DNA from: Hymenobacter sp. APR13
Lineage (GTDB): Bacteria > Bacteroidota > Bacteroidia > Cytophagales > Hymenobacteraceae
DNA length: 64,000 nucleotides
Assembly: GCF_000737515.1 (NCBI RefSeq)
Contig: NZ_CP006587.1
Coordinates: 3,777,001 to 3,841,000 of the forward strand
Reading direction: 5' to 3'
Shown: positions 18,480 through 29,351 of the stretch, in pieces
Numbering within the stretch: the stretch's first letter is position 1
Layout: each line of letters opens with the position of its first letter
Notes under the pieces: generated by a model
What the model saw: only the letters and a program-made list of their open reading frames with translations
What the model was told of the DNA's origin: nothing
Database searches by the model: none
Translations under genes and position numbers: made by a program

Positions 18480-18752
18480 GCGGCAACGAACCCTGGTGGC
18501 GCGTCAACGACCGTTGCTAACGTGACAGCCCCCATTGCCGGGGTGGCAATGAGGGCTGGCGTAGTGACAAGTCGTATTGACAAGGCGTCAATAAGCTACG
18601 GCTGGGTGACAACGGTCCGTGACGAGGTGGCAACGCTTCGTGACCAGGTGACAACGCATGGTGGTGAGGTGGCAACGCGTTGTGACGACATGGCAACGTC
18701 CGGTGGCAGCGTGACAACGTGTGCTGTCGGGGTGGCAAGAGCAGGTGGCGGT
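18480..18752 (+). repeat. 21-bp degenerate tandem repeat, 13 units
   Basis: Thirteen consecutive units of exactly 21 bases with no indels, starting at 18480 and each beginning with a variant of GTGRCAACG (for example 18606, 18627, 18648, 18669). Positions 1-9 are conserved and 10-21 vary. Because 21 is a multiple of three, the array is open in several frames, giving heptad patterns on both strands (plus-strand frame VTTVRDE VATLRDQ VTTHGGE). No convincing start signal or known domain accompanies these frames, so I call it a repeat, not a gene. It ends where a palindromic repeat begins. Confidence 0.85.
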
Positions 18753-18850
18753 GTAGAGACGCGACACTTCGCGTCTCGTCGTTGAACGACCGGAACCGCA
18801 CCCAATAAACAACATCAGCAACGAGGAGACGCGAAGTGTCGCGTCTCTAC
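18753..18850. repeat. Palindromic repeat, GTAGAGACGCG family
   Basis: Arms of about 32 bases, starting GTAGAGACGCGACACTTCGC and ending in the complement, around a loop of about 34 bases. A second family member is at 54652-54736 and shares CGTCTCGTCGTTGAACGACC. Confidence 0.85.
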
Positions 18851-18906
18851 TCGTTCTGACGGCGACCGGCCCGACGGCTTGAAAGAGCCGCCGGACCGGG
18901 ACGTTC

Positions 18907-20343
18907 TTACTTCCAGCCGCCGCCTAGGGCGCGGTACACGTTTACGGAGGCGTTGAGCTGCTGCATCTTGGTTTCGATCAGGTCGAACTTGGATTCCAAG
19001 GCGTCGCGCTGGGTGAAGAGGACTTCCGTGTAGTCGGCGCGGGCGGAGCGGAACAGGCTGTTGGAAATGCTGGTGGACTGATTGAGAGCCAGCACGGCCT
19101 TGGCCTTTTCGTTGTAGCTCTGCTGCAGGTTGTTGATGCTGGCCAGCTGGTTGGCTACTTCCACGTAGGCGTTCAGGATGGTCCGCTCGTAGTTGTAGGC
19201 GGCCTGAATCTGCACGGCGTTGGCGTTGCCGTACAGGGCCTTGATGCCGTTGCGGTTCACCAGCGGGGCCACCAAATCACCGGCCAGGGAGTACAGCATA
19301 CTCTCGGGGGTGGTGAACAGCAGCCCGGGCTTGAAGGCCCCGAAACCAGCCCCGCCCGTGATGCGCAGCGCCGGGTAGAAGTTGGCCCGCGCAATCTGGA
19401 TGTCCAGCCTGGCGGCGGCCAGCTGCTGTTCGGCCTGCCGGATATCGGGGCGGTTTTGCAGCAGCTGGGCCGGCACGCCAGCCTGCACCGGGGCGGGCAG
19501 CAGCTCATTGAACGCCGCCGAGTTGCGGGCAATGGGCTGGGGGTAGCGGCCGGCCAGGAAGTTGAGGCGGTTCTCGGTTTCCGTGATGCGCTGTTGAATG
19601 CCGTACTGCAGGCTGCGGGTGTTGTGCAGCTGGGCCTCGAAGCGCTGCACGGCCAGCTCGGTGGTGCGGGCTGACTCCTTCTGCAGCTTCACCAGCTCCA
19701 GGGCGTTGGTCTGCAGCTCGATGTTCTGGCGCACGATGGCCAGCTGGTTGTCCAGGGCCAGCAGCTCGTAGTAGGAGGTGGCAATTTCGCCGATCAGGTT
19801 CGTGACCGTGAAGTTGCGGCCTTCCACCGTGGCCAGGTAGCGCAGCGCGGCCGACTTGCGGGCGTTGCGCAGCTTGTGCCAGATGTCCAGTTCCCAGCTG
19901 GCAAACGCCCCGATCTGGTAGTTCTGCAGTGGGTCGGGGTTGCGGTGCTCGGGCTGGATGTTGATGGATTCCTCGGTGGCGCCCTGCAGCGTGTTTTTGC
20001 TGGCCCGCGCCGTTTCGGCCTTGGCGCCCAAACCCACGAAGGGCAGGTACTCGCCCTTGCGGATCTGGACCTCGTTGCGGGCAATCTGGATTTCCTGCAG
20101 CGAGATATTCAACTCCTGGTTACGCTGCAGGGCCGTATCGATGAGGCCCACCAGGTTGGGGTCGGTGAAGAACTGCCGCCACTGGTTGCGGGCGGTGTTG
20201 GTGCTATCCGGGGTGGAGGTGGCGTAGGTGGCGGGTACCGGCCGGCCGGCGGCCTTGGTGGCCAGCTCGGGCATTTTGCACGCGCCCACCGACAAGGCCA
20301 GCACCGCGGCGCTCAGCCCCTGATAAATGCGTTTCTTAAGCAT
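18907..20343 (-). CDS. TolC/NodT-type outer-membrane efflux lipoprotein
   Basis: 478 residues from the ATG at 20343. The lipobox is ALSVGAC in a signal starting MLKKRIYQGLSAAVLALS. Two OEP repeats of coiled-coil helices follow (about residues 60-260 and 270-470), with PGYLP-type and NRPDIRQAEQQL signatures typical of the NodT/OprM group. It forms the outer-membrane channel of the RND pump encoded upstream. An in-frame ATG at 20367 is also possible. However, rebuilding the junction without the insertion sequence puts the pump stop codon inside the first codons of 20343, an 8-base overlap, which supports this start. After the IS insertion its expression must rely on read-through or an IS-borne promoter. 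Confidence 0.9.
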   Translation of the reverse strand: MLKKRIYQGLSAAVLALSVGACKMPELATKAAGRPVPATYATSTPDSTNTARNQWRQFFTDPNLVGLIDTALQRNQELNISLQEIQIARNEVQIRKGEYLPFVGLGAKAETARASKNTLQGATEESINIQPEHRNPDPLQNYQIGAFASWELDIWHKLRNARKSAALRYLATVEGRNFTVTNLIGEIATSYYELLALDNQLAIVRQNIELQTNALELVKLQKESARTTELAVQRFEAQLHNTRSLQYGIQQRITETENRLNFLAGRYPQPIARNSAAFNELLPAPVQAGVPAQLLQNRPDIRQAEQQLAAARLDIQIARANFYPALRITGGAGFGAFKPGLLFTTPESMLYSLAGDLVAPLVNRNGIKALYGNANAVQIQAAYNYERTILNAYVEVANQLASINNLQQSYNEKAKAVLALNQSTSISNSLFRSARADYTEVLFTQRDALESKFDLIETKMQQLNASVNVYRALGGGWK

Positions 20344-20370
20344 GACTGTGGCTCGGAATTTCTTCATCAA

Positions 20371-21191
20371 CTAGGCTGTGTCTGAAAAGTGATGCTGCAA
20401 AATACGGCGGATACAGGCCAGCGAGGCCATGCTGAGGAAATGGGCGTCGTGTTTCTCATAGCGCGTGGCCACGCGGCGATGTTCTTTGAGCGAGCCAAAG
20501 AAGCGTTCCACCACATTGCGCCGCGCATAGCGAGTTGGCTCGATTCGGGGTGGCCGTCCTCGCCGCCGACAGCGACGGCCTGCGGCTGGTTGCCGACGTG
20601 GAATGACGGCCCGGATGCGACGACGACGGAGCCAGTGGCGAATGTGGACCGCGTCGTAGCCGCGGTCGGCCAGGAGTTGACGTGGGCGTCGACGCACCCG
20701 CACCTGTTCACAAAGCGGTTCAAACTGGGGCCCATCATGCCGCTGGCCGGCCGACAGATGCAGGGCCAGCGGCGTACCCGCGCCATCACAGACTACATGC
20801 AGCTTGCTGGTCAGCCCGCCGCGGCTGCGCCCGAGGCACTGGGCTTTTTTTTCGTGCCGCCCGCCGCACTTTTGGTGGCCCGCACCGTGGTCGAATCCAC
20901 CAGCCACGTGTCCAGGTCTAACAAGCCGGCCGCATCCAGGCGCAGGCGTAAGCGGTGCAACACCCGCTCGAAGGTGCCATCAGCGGCCCACCGGCGAAAT
21001 CGTTCGTACGCCGTTTGCCAGGGGCCGTAGCGTGCTGGTAAATCCCGCCAGGGCGCTCCGGTGCATAGGATCCAGAGTAAGGCATTCCATTGCTGGCGGT
21101 CATCGCGCCGGGGGCGCCCCAGACGTTGTGGGGGCAATTCGCTTTCCACCGCGGCCCATTGGGCATCTGTTAACTCATACCGTGCTGCCAT
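20371..21191 (-). CDS. IS5-family DDE transposase, made by -1 frameshift
   Basis: Two overlapping frames: 21191-20811 (N-terminal, starting MAARYELTDAQWAAVE) and the frame ending at 20371. The catalytic residues are split: the first Asp (WLVDSTTVRA) is in the first frame; the second Asp (LLADRGYDA) and the Glu (NVVERFFGSLKEHRR...YEK) are in the second. At 20852-20845 the minus strand has eight A residues; slipping back one base there joins the frames into one protein of roughly 270 residues, as known for IS427-type members. The stop codon TAG is formed by the duplicated target TA plus the flanking G, so the reading frame runs to the last base of the element. Confidence 0.85.
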
Positions 21192-21228
21192 ACCCTAAGA
21201 TACATAACACCCCTTTTCAGACACAGCC
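20374..21228 (-). mobile_element. IS5-family (IS427-like) insertion sequence, 855 bp, intact
   Basis: Perfect 16-bp terminal inverted repeats (GGCTGTGTCTGAAAAG at both ends) flanked by the dinucleotide TA on each side (20372-20373 and 21229-21230), the target duplication expected for this group. It lies between the RND pump and the TolC gene, oriented with the operon. The ends and the frameshift site are intact, so it may be mobile. Confidence 0.9.
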
Positions 21229-24200
21229 TAATACGTGCGGCTCAAACTCCGACAGCGGGTTTTCGTTCTCATCCTGAATCAGCTTGCGGCCGGCGGACAG
21301 CGTACCAAAAATGTAGTACAGGCCAGGCACGATAATCACCCCGAACACGGTGCCGAACAGCATGCCGCCCAACGCCGCCGTACCAATGGTGCGGTTGCCG
21401 ATGGCGCCCGCGCCGTGGGCAATAACCAGCGGAATCAGGCCGGCAATGAAGGCGAAGGAGGTCATCAGAATGGGTCGGAAACGCACTTTCGCGCCTTCAA
21501 TGGCCGCTTCGCGCACCGTCATGCCTTCCTCGTGCTTCTGCACCGCAAACTCCACAATCAGCACGGCGTTCTTGCCCAATAGGCCCACCAGCATCACGAG
21601 GCCCACCTGGGCGTAGATGTTGTTGGCCAAGCCCATGGTTTTGATGAGCAGGAAGGAGCCGAAAATCCCGGCCGGCAAGCTCAGAATCACGGACAGCGGC
21701 AGCAGGAAGCTCTCGTATTGCGCGGCCAGCACCAGGTACACGAACACAATCACGACCAGGAAGATGTAGATGGCCTCGTTGCCGCGGCCCACTTCGTCTT
21801 TTGAGAGGCCGCCCCAGTCGATGTCATAGCCGCGGGGCAGGGTTTTGGCGGCCACTTCCTGCACTGCCTTGATGGCTTCGCCGGAGCTGTAGCCCTGGGC
21901 CGCGTCGCCGCGGATGGAGGCCGTGGGGTACATGTTGTAGCGGTTGATTTCGTTGGCGCCTTGGCCCTTCACAATCTTCATAAAGGCCGACATCGGCACC
22001 ATTTCGCCTTTGTCGTTCTTCACCCACATGTCCAGAATGTCCTTGGGCAGGCGGCGGTACTCGGGCGAAGCCTGCACGAACACCTTGAAGAAGCGCTGGT
22101 ACTTGATGAAGCCCAGCTCGTACGTCGAGCCCACCATGATGCTCAGCGTGTTCATGGCGTTGCCGATGCTCACGCCCTTCTGCATGGCCAGCTGGTTGTC
22201 AATCTGCAGCTCGTACTGCGGATAGTTGGCTGAGAAGAAGGTGAACAGGCCGCTGAGCTCCTTGCGCTTTTTCAGCTCGGTCATGAACTCCTCGTTCACT
22301 TTTTCCAGGGCCTTGTAGTCGCCGGTGGCCGTTTTATCGAGCAGCTGCAGCTGGAAGCCGCCGGCCGCGCCGTAGCCCGGTACTGCTGGTGGCTCGAAGA
22401 ACTCGATGGTCGCGCCGGGAATTTCCTTGGCTTTCTCTTCGAGGGCCATAATCACGTCGTGCACCGATTCCTTGCGCTCGTTCCAGGGCTTGAGGCTGAT
22501 GATGCAGGTGCCGGCGTTGGAGCCGCGGCCTTCGGTCAGAATCTCGTAGCCGGCCAGCGTGGAAATGCTTTCGATGCCGGGCACTTTTTCAGCCAGCTGC
22601 TGCAGGCGCTGCGAGAGGTCGTTGGTGCGTTCCAGAGTAGAGCCGGGCGGCGTCTGGAGCACGGCGTAAATCATGCCCTGGTCTTCGGCCGGAATGAAGC
22701 CCGAGGGCAGGGTAGTGGAGATGCCGAAGATGCCCGCCCCAAACGCAATCAGAATCAGGAAGGTGAGCAAGCGGCGGTCCACCACCTTTTCCAGCAGGTT
22801 GGTGTAGCGGCCGGTCAGGCGCTCGAAGCCGCGGTTAAACCAGTCGATAAACCGGTTGATGGGCGTTTTCTTGCGGGGCTGGCCGTGGTTGTTCTTCAGA
22901 ATCATGGCGCAGAGTACCGGCGTCAGCGTCAGGGCCACGATGCCCGAAATGACGATGCTGGCGGCCATGGTAATCGAGAACTGACGGTAGAAAATGCCCA
23001 CCGGCCCGCTCATGAAGGCTACCGGCACGAATACCGCCGTCATCAGGATGGTAATGGCAATAATAGCCCCGCTGATTTCGCCAATCACCTCGCGCACCGC
23101 GCCGTAGGGCGAGAGGTGCTTTTCCTCCATCTTGGCGTGCACGGCTTCCACTACCACAATGGCGTCATCGACCACAATCCCGATGGCCAGCACCAACGCA
23201 AACAGCGTTATCATGTTGATGGTGAGCCCAAACGCCTGCATGGCCATGAACGCGCCCACCAACGACACCGGCACGGCAATAATCGGAATCAGCGTGCTGC
23301 GCCAGTCGCCCAGGAACAGGAACACCACCAGGGCCACCAGAATAAAGGCGTCGCGCAGGGTGTGAATCACGTTTTCGGTGGAGGCGTCGAGGAAGTTCGA
23401 CACATCGTAGCTGATCTTGTAGTCCATGCCGGGGGGCATGGTTTTCTTCAGCTCTTCCAGCTTGGTTTTCACGCTCTTGATGACGTCGAGGGCGTTGGAG
23501 CCGTAGGTCTGCTTGAGCATGATGGCCGCCGAGGGGTAGCCGTCGAGGTTGGAGTAGATGTCGTAGAATTCCGAGCCCAGCTCCACGTTGGCCACGTCCT
23601 TGAGGCGCAGCGTTTCGCCGTTGGCGTTGGCCTTAATGATGACGTTCTTGTACTCCTCCACGTCGTTGAAGCGGCCCTTGTAGGTGAGCACGTACTCCAG
23701 CGCCGAGGCCTCCTTGCCATCCGAGCGGCCAATACGACCCGGCGAGCCAATCACGCTCTGGTCGTTGAGGGCTTCCATCACGTCGTCGACTGACAGGTTG
23801 TAGGCCCGCATGCGGTCCGGCTTCAGCCACACGCGCATGGCGTACTGGCGGCTGCCCAAGATGCTGGCCCGGCCCACGCCATCAATGCGCTGGATTTCGG
23901 GCAGCATGTTCACCCCGGCAAAGTTGAAGAGGTACCGCATGTCGGTATTCTTGTCTTTGCTGTAGAGGTTGACGTACATCAGCATGTTGGGCACCACGCG
24001 GTTCACCACCACACCCTCGCGCTGCACCAGCACCGGCAGGCGGTTGAGCACCTGCGCAATGCGGGTGTTCACGTTCACCACGGCCTGCTCGGGGTCGGTG
24101 CCCAGGTTGAACACAATCTGGATGTTGGCCTCGCCGGCCGATACGGCGTCGGAGGTCATGTACTTCATGCCGGGCACGCCGTTGATGGCCTGCTCCAGCG

Positions 24201-24390
24201 GAATCAGCACCGATTCGGTGAGCACCTTGGCGCTGGCGCCGGGATAGGCCGTGCTCACCATCACCATCGGCGGCGAAATCTCGGGAAACTGGGACGTGGG
24301 CAACGTATTGATTGCCAGAATGCCCAGGAACATGATGACCACCGAAATAACGATGGCAAACACGGGTCGGCGAATGAATTTACTGAACAT
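21217..24390 (-). CDS. RND efflux pump inner-membrane protein, HAE1 family (C-terminus altered by IS)
   Basis: 1057 residues, the usual size for AcrB/MexB relatives, starting MFSKFIRRPVFAIVISVVIM. Twelve spans and two large periplasmic loops are present. Proton-relay aspartates lie in GIVVDDAIVVVEAV in span 4. Other family blocks are PPGSTLERTN and GLLGKNAVLIVEFAVQKHEEG. Drugs or other amphiphiles would be exported by proton antiport with the adaptor at 24553 and the TolC-like factor at 18907. The last residues LGCV come from the insertion sequence. Without it the frame would continue VDEEIPSHSHA and stop inside the TolC start, so about 11 native residues are lost from a tail that lies after the last membrane span. 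The protein is probably still functional. Confidence 0.95.
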   Translation of the reverse strand: MFSKFIRRPVFAIVISVVIMFLGILAINTLPTSQFPEISPPMVMVSTAYPGASAKVLTESVLIPLEQAINGVPGMKYMTSDAVSAGEANIQIVFNLGTDPEQAVVNVNTRIAQVLNRLPVLVQREGVVVNRVVPNMLMYVNLYSKDKNTDMRYLFNFAGVNMLPEIQRIDGVGRASILGSRQYAMRVWLKPDRMRAYNLSVDDVMEALNDQSVIGSPGRIGRSDGKEASALEYVLTYKGRFNDVEEYKNVIIKANANGETLRLKDVANVELGSEFYDIYSNLDGYPSAAIMLKQTYGSNALDVIKSVKTKLEELKKTMPPGMDYKISYDVSNFLDASTENVIHTLRDAFILVALVVFLFLGDWRSTLIPIIAVPVSLVGAFMAMQAFGLTINMITLFALVLAIGIVVDDAIVVVEAVHAKMEEKHLSPYGAVREVIGEISGAIIAITILMTAVFVPVAFMSGPVGIFYRQFSITMAASIVISGIVALTLTPVLCAMILKNNHGQPRKKTPINRFIDWFNRGFERLTGRYTNLLEKVVDRRLLTFLILIAFGAGIFGISTTLPSGFIPAEDQGMIYAVLQTPPGSTLERTNDLSQRLQQLAEKVPGIESISTLAGYEILTEGRGSNAGTCIISLKPWNERKESVHDVIMALEEKAKEIPGATIEFFEPPAVPGYGAAGGFQLQLLDKTATGDYKALEKVNEEFMTELKKRKELSGLFTFFSANYPQYELQIDNQLAMQKGVSIGNAMNTLSIMVGSTYELGFIKYQRFFKVFVQASPEYRRLPKDILDMWVKNDKGEMVPMSAFMKIVKGQGANEINRYNMYPTASIRGDAAQGYSSGEAIKAVQEVAAKTLPRGYDIDWGGLSKDEVGRGNEAIYIFLVVIVFVYLVLAAQYESFLLPLSVILSLPAGIFGSFLLIKTMGLANNIYAQVGLVMLVGLLGKNAVLIVEFAVQKHEEGMTVREAAIEGAKVRFRPILMTSFAFIAGLIPLVIAHGAGAIGNRTIGTAALGGMLFGTVFGVIIVPGLYYIFGTLSAGRKLIQDENENPLSEFEPHVLGCV

Positions 24391-24420
24391 GATAGTTACT
24401 GTTCGTTGCTGTTAGAAGGC

Positions 24421-24527
24421 CGTCATGCTGAGCTTGTCGAAGCATCTCGCCTGCTTCGTTGGATTAGTAGCGCAACGACTGCACGCGAGATGCTTCGACT
24501 GCGGCTGCGCCTTCGCTCAGCATGACG
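24421..24527. repeat. Palindromic repeat, CGTCATGCTGAGC family, inside the RND operon
   Basis: The outer arms CGTCATGCTGAGC and GCTCAGCATGACG, plus inner matches (CGAAGCATCTCG with CGAGATGCTTCG), fill the gap between adaptor and pump genes. If transcribed it would form a long hairpin in the operon mRNA, which could tune the stoichiometry of the two proteins. Confidence 0.85.
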
Positions 24528-24552
24528 TTCTTCTTCTGAGAAATGCCCGCTA

Positions 24553-25641
24553 TTATTCTGAATACACTTTCAGGTGCGAAATCACCGACTTCGGCTCCGC
24601 GTAGGTGAAGCGGATTTTGTCGCCTTCCTTCACCTTGCGGATGCCTTCGAGCATGATTTTGTCGGTGGCTTTCAGGCCGGCCGAGATGATGTAGAGGTCG
24701 GGCATTTCGGAGGCCACGGTTACCTCGGTCTGGTGCACCTTGTTCTTGGCATCCACCACGTACACAAACTTCTTCTCCAGCACCTCAAAGGTGGCTTTCT
24801 GCGGAATGATGACGGCGTTTTTGAGCGGTACGGTCATCAGGACCGAGCCGGTTTCGCCGTTGCGCAGCAGGCCGTCGGGGTTGGGGAAGGTGGCCCGGAA
24901 GGCAATGTTGCCGGTTTCGTTGTTGAAGTCGGCCTCGATGGTTTGTACCACGCCGGGGTACTTGAACTCCTCGTTGTCGGCCATGCGCAGCTTCACCTTG
25001 GTTTCGGCTTCGGTGCGGGCGTGGGCTTTGTAGGCCAGGTACTCGGCCTCGGGCACGTTGAAATACACCCACATCTTGCTGTTGTCGGAGAGGGTGGTCA
25101 GCAGGTCGCCCTCGTCCACGAGGCTACCCAGCCGGGCCTGGAAGTGGTCCATCATGCCGCTGAACGGGGCCCGGATGGTGGTGAAATCGAGGTGGGTTTT
25201 GGCCAGCCCGACTTCGGCGTTGGCCTTGTCGAGCTTGGCCTGGGCCAGGGCCAGCTCACTGCCCGATACGATGTTCTTGTCGGCCAGCTTCTTGGTGTTC
25301 TGGTACTCTAGGCTCACGTAGTTGGCCTCGGCCTTCGACTTCTGCAGCTCGGCCTTGTACACCATGGGCATGATCTGGAACATGAGCTGCCCCTGCTGCA
25401 CGCGCTGGCCTTCGTCCACGTAGATCTTCTGGAGGTAGCCCTTTTCCAACGCCCGCACCTCAATGTGCTGGTACGCATGAATCTGCGACACGTACTCCTT
25501 GGTGATGGTCGTGTCTTTCTGGAGCGGGCTGGTGACGAGGAACTTGATTTTCTCCTCTTTCTCCTTGTGTTCCTTGGAGCAGCTGGTGCCGCCGTACAGT
25601 ACGCCCACGCCCATGAGCGTCAGCAAAAACCTTGTTTTCAT
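24553..25641 (-). CDS. RND periplasmic adaptor (membrane fusion) lipoprotein
   Basis: 362 residues from the ATG at 25641 (MKTRFLLTLMGVGVLYGG then the lipobox Cys); the upstream in-frame ATGs at 25683 and nearby lack signal features. Mature regions are a lipoyl/barrel-sandwich half (EVRALEKGYLQKIYVDEG), an alpha hairpin (about residues 85-165), the second lipoyl half TIRAPFSGMMDHFQ, a beta-barrel and a membrane-proximal domain (GLKATDKIMLEGIRKVKEGD). It bridges the pump at 21217 and the outer-membrane factor at 18907. It is first in the operon, 162 bases ahead of the pump gene. Confidence 0.93.
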   Translation of the reverse strand: MKTRFLLTLMGVGVLYGGTSCSKEHKEKEEKIKFLVTSPLQKDTTITKEYVSQIHAYQHIEVRALEKGYLQKIYVDEGQRVQQGQLMFQIMPMVYKAELQKSKAEANYVSLEYQNTKKLADKNIVSGSELALAQAKLDKANAEVGLAKTHLDFTTIRAPFSGMMDHFQARLGSLVDEGDLLTTLSDNSKMWVYFNVPEAEYLAYKAHARTEAETKVKLRMADNEEFKYPGVVQTIEADFNNETGNIAFRATFPNPDGLLRNGETGSVLMTVPLKNAVIIPQKATFEVLEKKFVYVVDAKNKVHQTEVTVASEMPDLYIISAGLKATDKIMLEGIRKVKEGDKIRFTYAEPKSVISHLKVYSE

Positions 25642-28118
<2,477 letters not shown>

Positions 28119-28130
28119 GCTGACTGCCAG

Positions 28131-28190
28131 CAAAAGCCCCGGCGGGGCGGCCTACCACGCGAGTGGGCGGCTGCTCCGCCGGGGCTTTTG
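28131..28190 (+). terminator. Palindromic hairpin after GH97
   Basis: The arms CAAAAGCCCCGGCGG and CCGCCGGGGCTTTTG make a terminator-like hairpin ending in TTTTGG. It also belongs to the CCCCGGCGGGGC repeat family. Confidence 0.7.
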
Positions 28191-28323
28191 GTGTCTAAAG
28201 CGGCCGGCCGGTGCCGCCAGGAGCGGCCCGACAAAGCAGCACTTTTCCGTTGCCGTATGAAGGTAGAAGTGTAGCTTTACCGCAATTCCGGCAGGCCGGC
28301 CTACCCTTTATTTAGTGATTGTT

Positions 28324-29307
28324 ATGAACGCCAAGCGCGTTGCAGCGGCCCTGTTGTGGGTGGCGCTACTATTGTGCGGAAGTTGCCGCTTCACCCCCGA
28401 AGAAATTCCGGCTACCATCACCACCAAGGCCACGCCGCAGCACCAGCGTATACCTGGTACGCACATGCTGTTGGCCGCCCCTGCCGAGTACGAGCTCAAC
28501 CCGCAGGAACATCTGCTGCGCCTCAATCCGCTGCAGTTTGTGCAGGTGGTGGAGTTCCCCGGGGTGAAGTTTGCCGCTTACCTGGAGCAGCTGCAGAAAG
28601 AGCTGGCCGGCCAGCCTGACATCCCCGCCACCGCCCTGCGCCACCTCACCTACAACGGCCGCCCGGCCGTGTTCCTGACGCAGCCTTACCGCCGCGGGCC
28701 CGGCCTGACGGCGGCGCTGCTGGCTTTTGGCGACAGTAGCCGGGTTACGCTGCTTGTCGGCGTGTATCCTAAGTTCATGCCCGGCGCGGCTACCACGTGC
28801 CAGCAAATACTGCTCACGGCGCACTACGACCCAGCCGTGAAAGTGCAGGAACAGGAGGTTTCGGGCTTTCAGGCAAATATGCTGGATACCGATTTTCGGC
28901 AGCTCACTCCCCAGATGGGGCGCTGGACAGTATATGTGCCGCAGGGGCGTATCGGGGCCGATGGTGATACGGCGCATGCCACGCTGTTTCGGGTATGCAC
29001 GCTGCCGCCCATTGCCGAACGCACTACGGTTCAGGATATAGCCGTGTCCATCATCCGGGAATACCGTACGGTGGCCAGCGTGGAGAACGTGCAGGAAACC
29101 CACAACACCATCAACGGCCACTACGCCTACGAAAACGTCATAACCTTCAACTACGCGGGCAAAGAAGGCCGGGCGCTGGTGCTGCTGCTGAGCACGCCCA
29201 CCGGGATACTGGTATTCGACGGGCGCGCCTACGAGCAGCCGGAAGTACGGCTGGAGCAGTTCATGCGCCTGGCCAAGGCCATGCGGCTGGCGCCACCAGC
29301 GTCTTAG
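28324..29307 (+). CDS. Lipoprotein of unknown function
   Basis: 327 residues from the ATG at 28324 (MNAKRVAAALLWVALLLCGS then Cys). The lipobox LCGSC marks a lipid-anchored exported protein. I recognise no family. Two similar halves can be seen: HMLLAAPAEYELNP...FVQVVEFPG near the start and MLDTDFRQLTPQMGRWTVYVPQG in the second half, each followed by a segment on an optional numeric or time-dependent response (LLVLLLS). This suggests two copies of one alpha/beta fold. It is a single gene, convergent with kdsB, with 44 bases between the stop codons. Confidence 0.65.
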   Translation: MNAKRVAAALLWVALLLCGSCRFTPEEIPATITTKATPQHQRIPGTHMLLAAPAEYELNPQEHLLRLNPLQFVQVVEFPGVKFAAYLEQLQKELAGQPDIPATALRHLTYNGRPAVFLTQPYRRGPGLTAALLAFGDSSRVTLLVGVYPKFMPGAATTCQQILLTAHYDPAVKVQEQEVSGFQANMLDTDFRQLTPQMGRWTVYVPQGRIGADGDTAHATLFRVCTLPPIAERTTVQDIAVSIIREYRTVASVENVQETHNTINGHYAYENVITFNYAGKEGRALVLLLSTPTGILVFDGRAYEQPEVRLEQFMRLAKAMRLAPPAS

Positions 29308-29351
29308 GTTCCTGAGTGGGCTATGCCCCGGGAGCAGCCGCGGCGAGGGTA

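Noticed and set aside
18480..18752. CRISPR array or coding gene (87-residue plus-strand frame, 94- and 77-residue minus-strand frames)
   Set aside because: The repeats are contiguous at 21 bases with no spacers and no cas genes nearby, and several frames are open only because the period is a multiple of three.
28131..28190. Riboswitch or attenuator after GH97
   Set aside because: It is a simple hairpin of a repeat family downstream of the gene; no leader gene follows.
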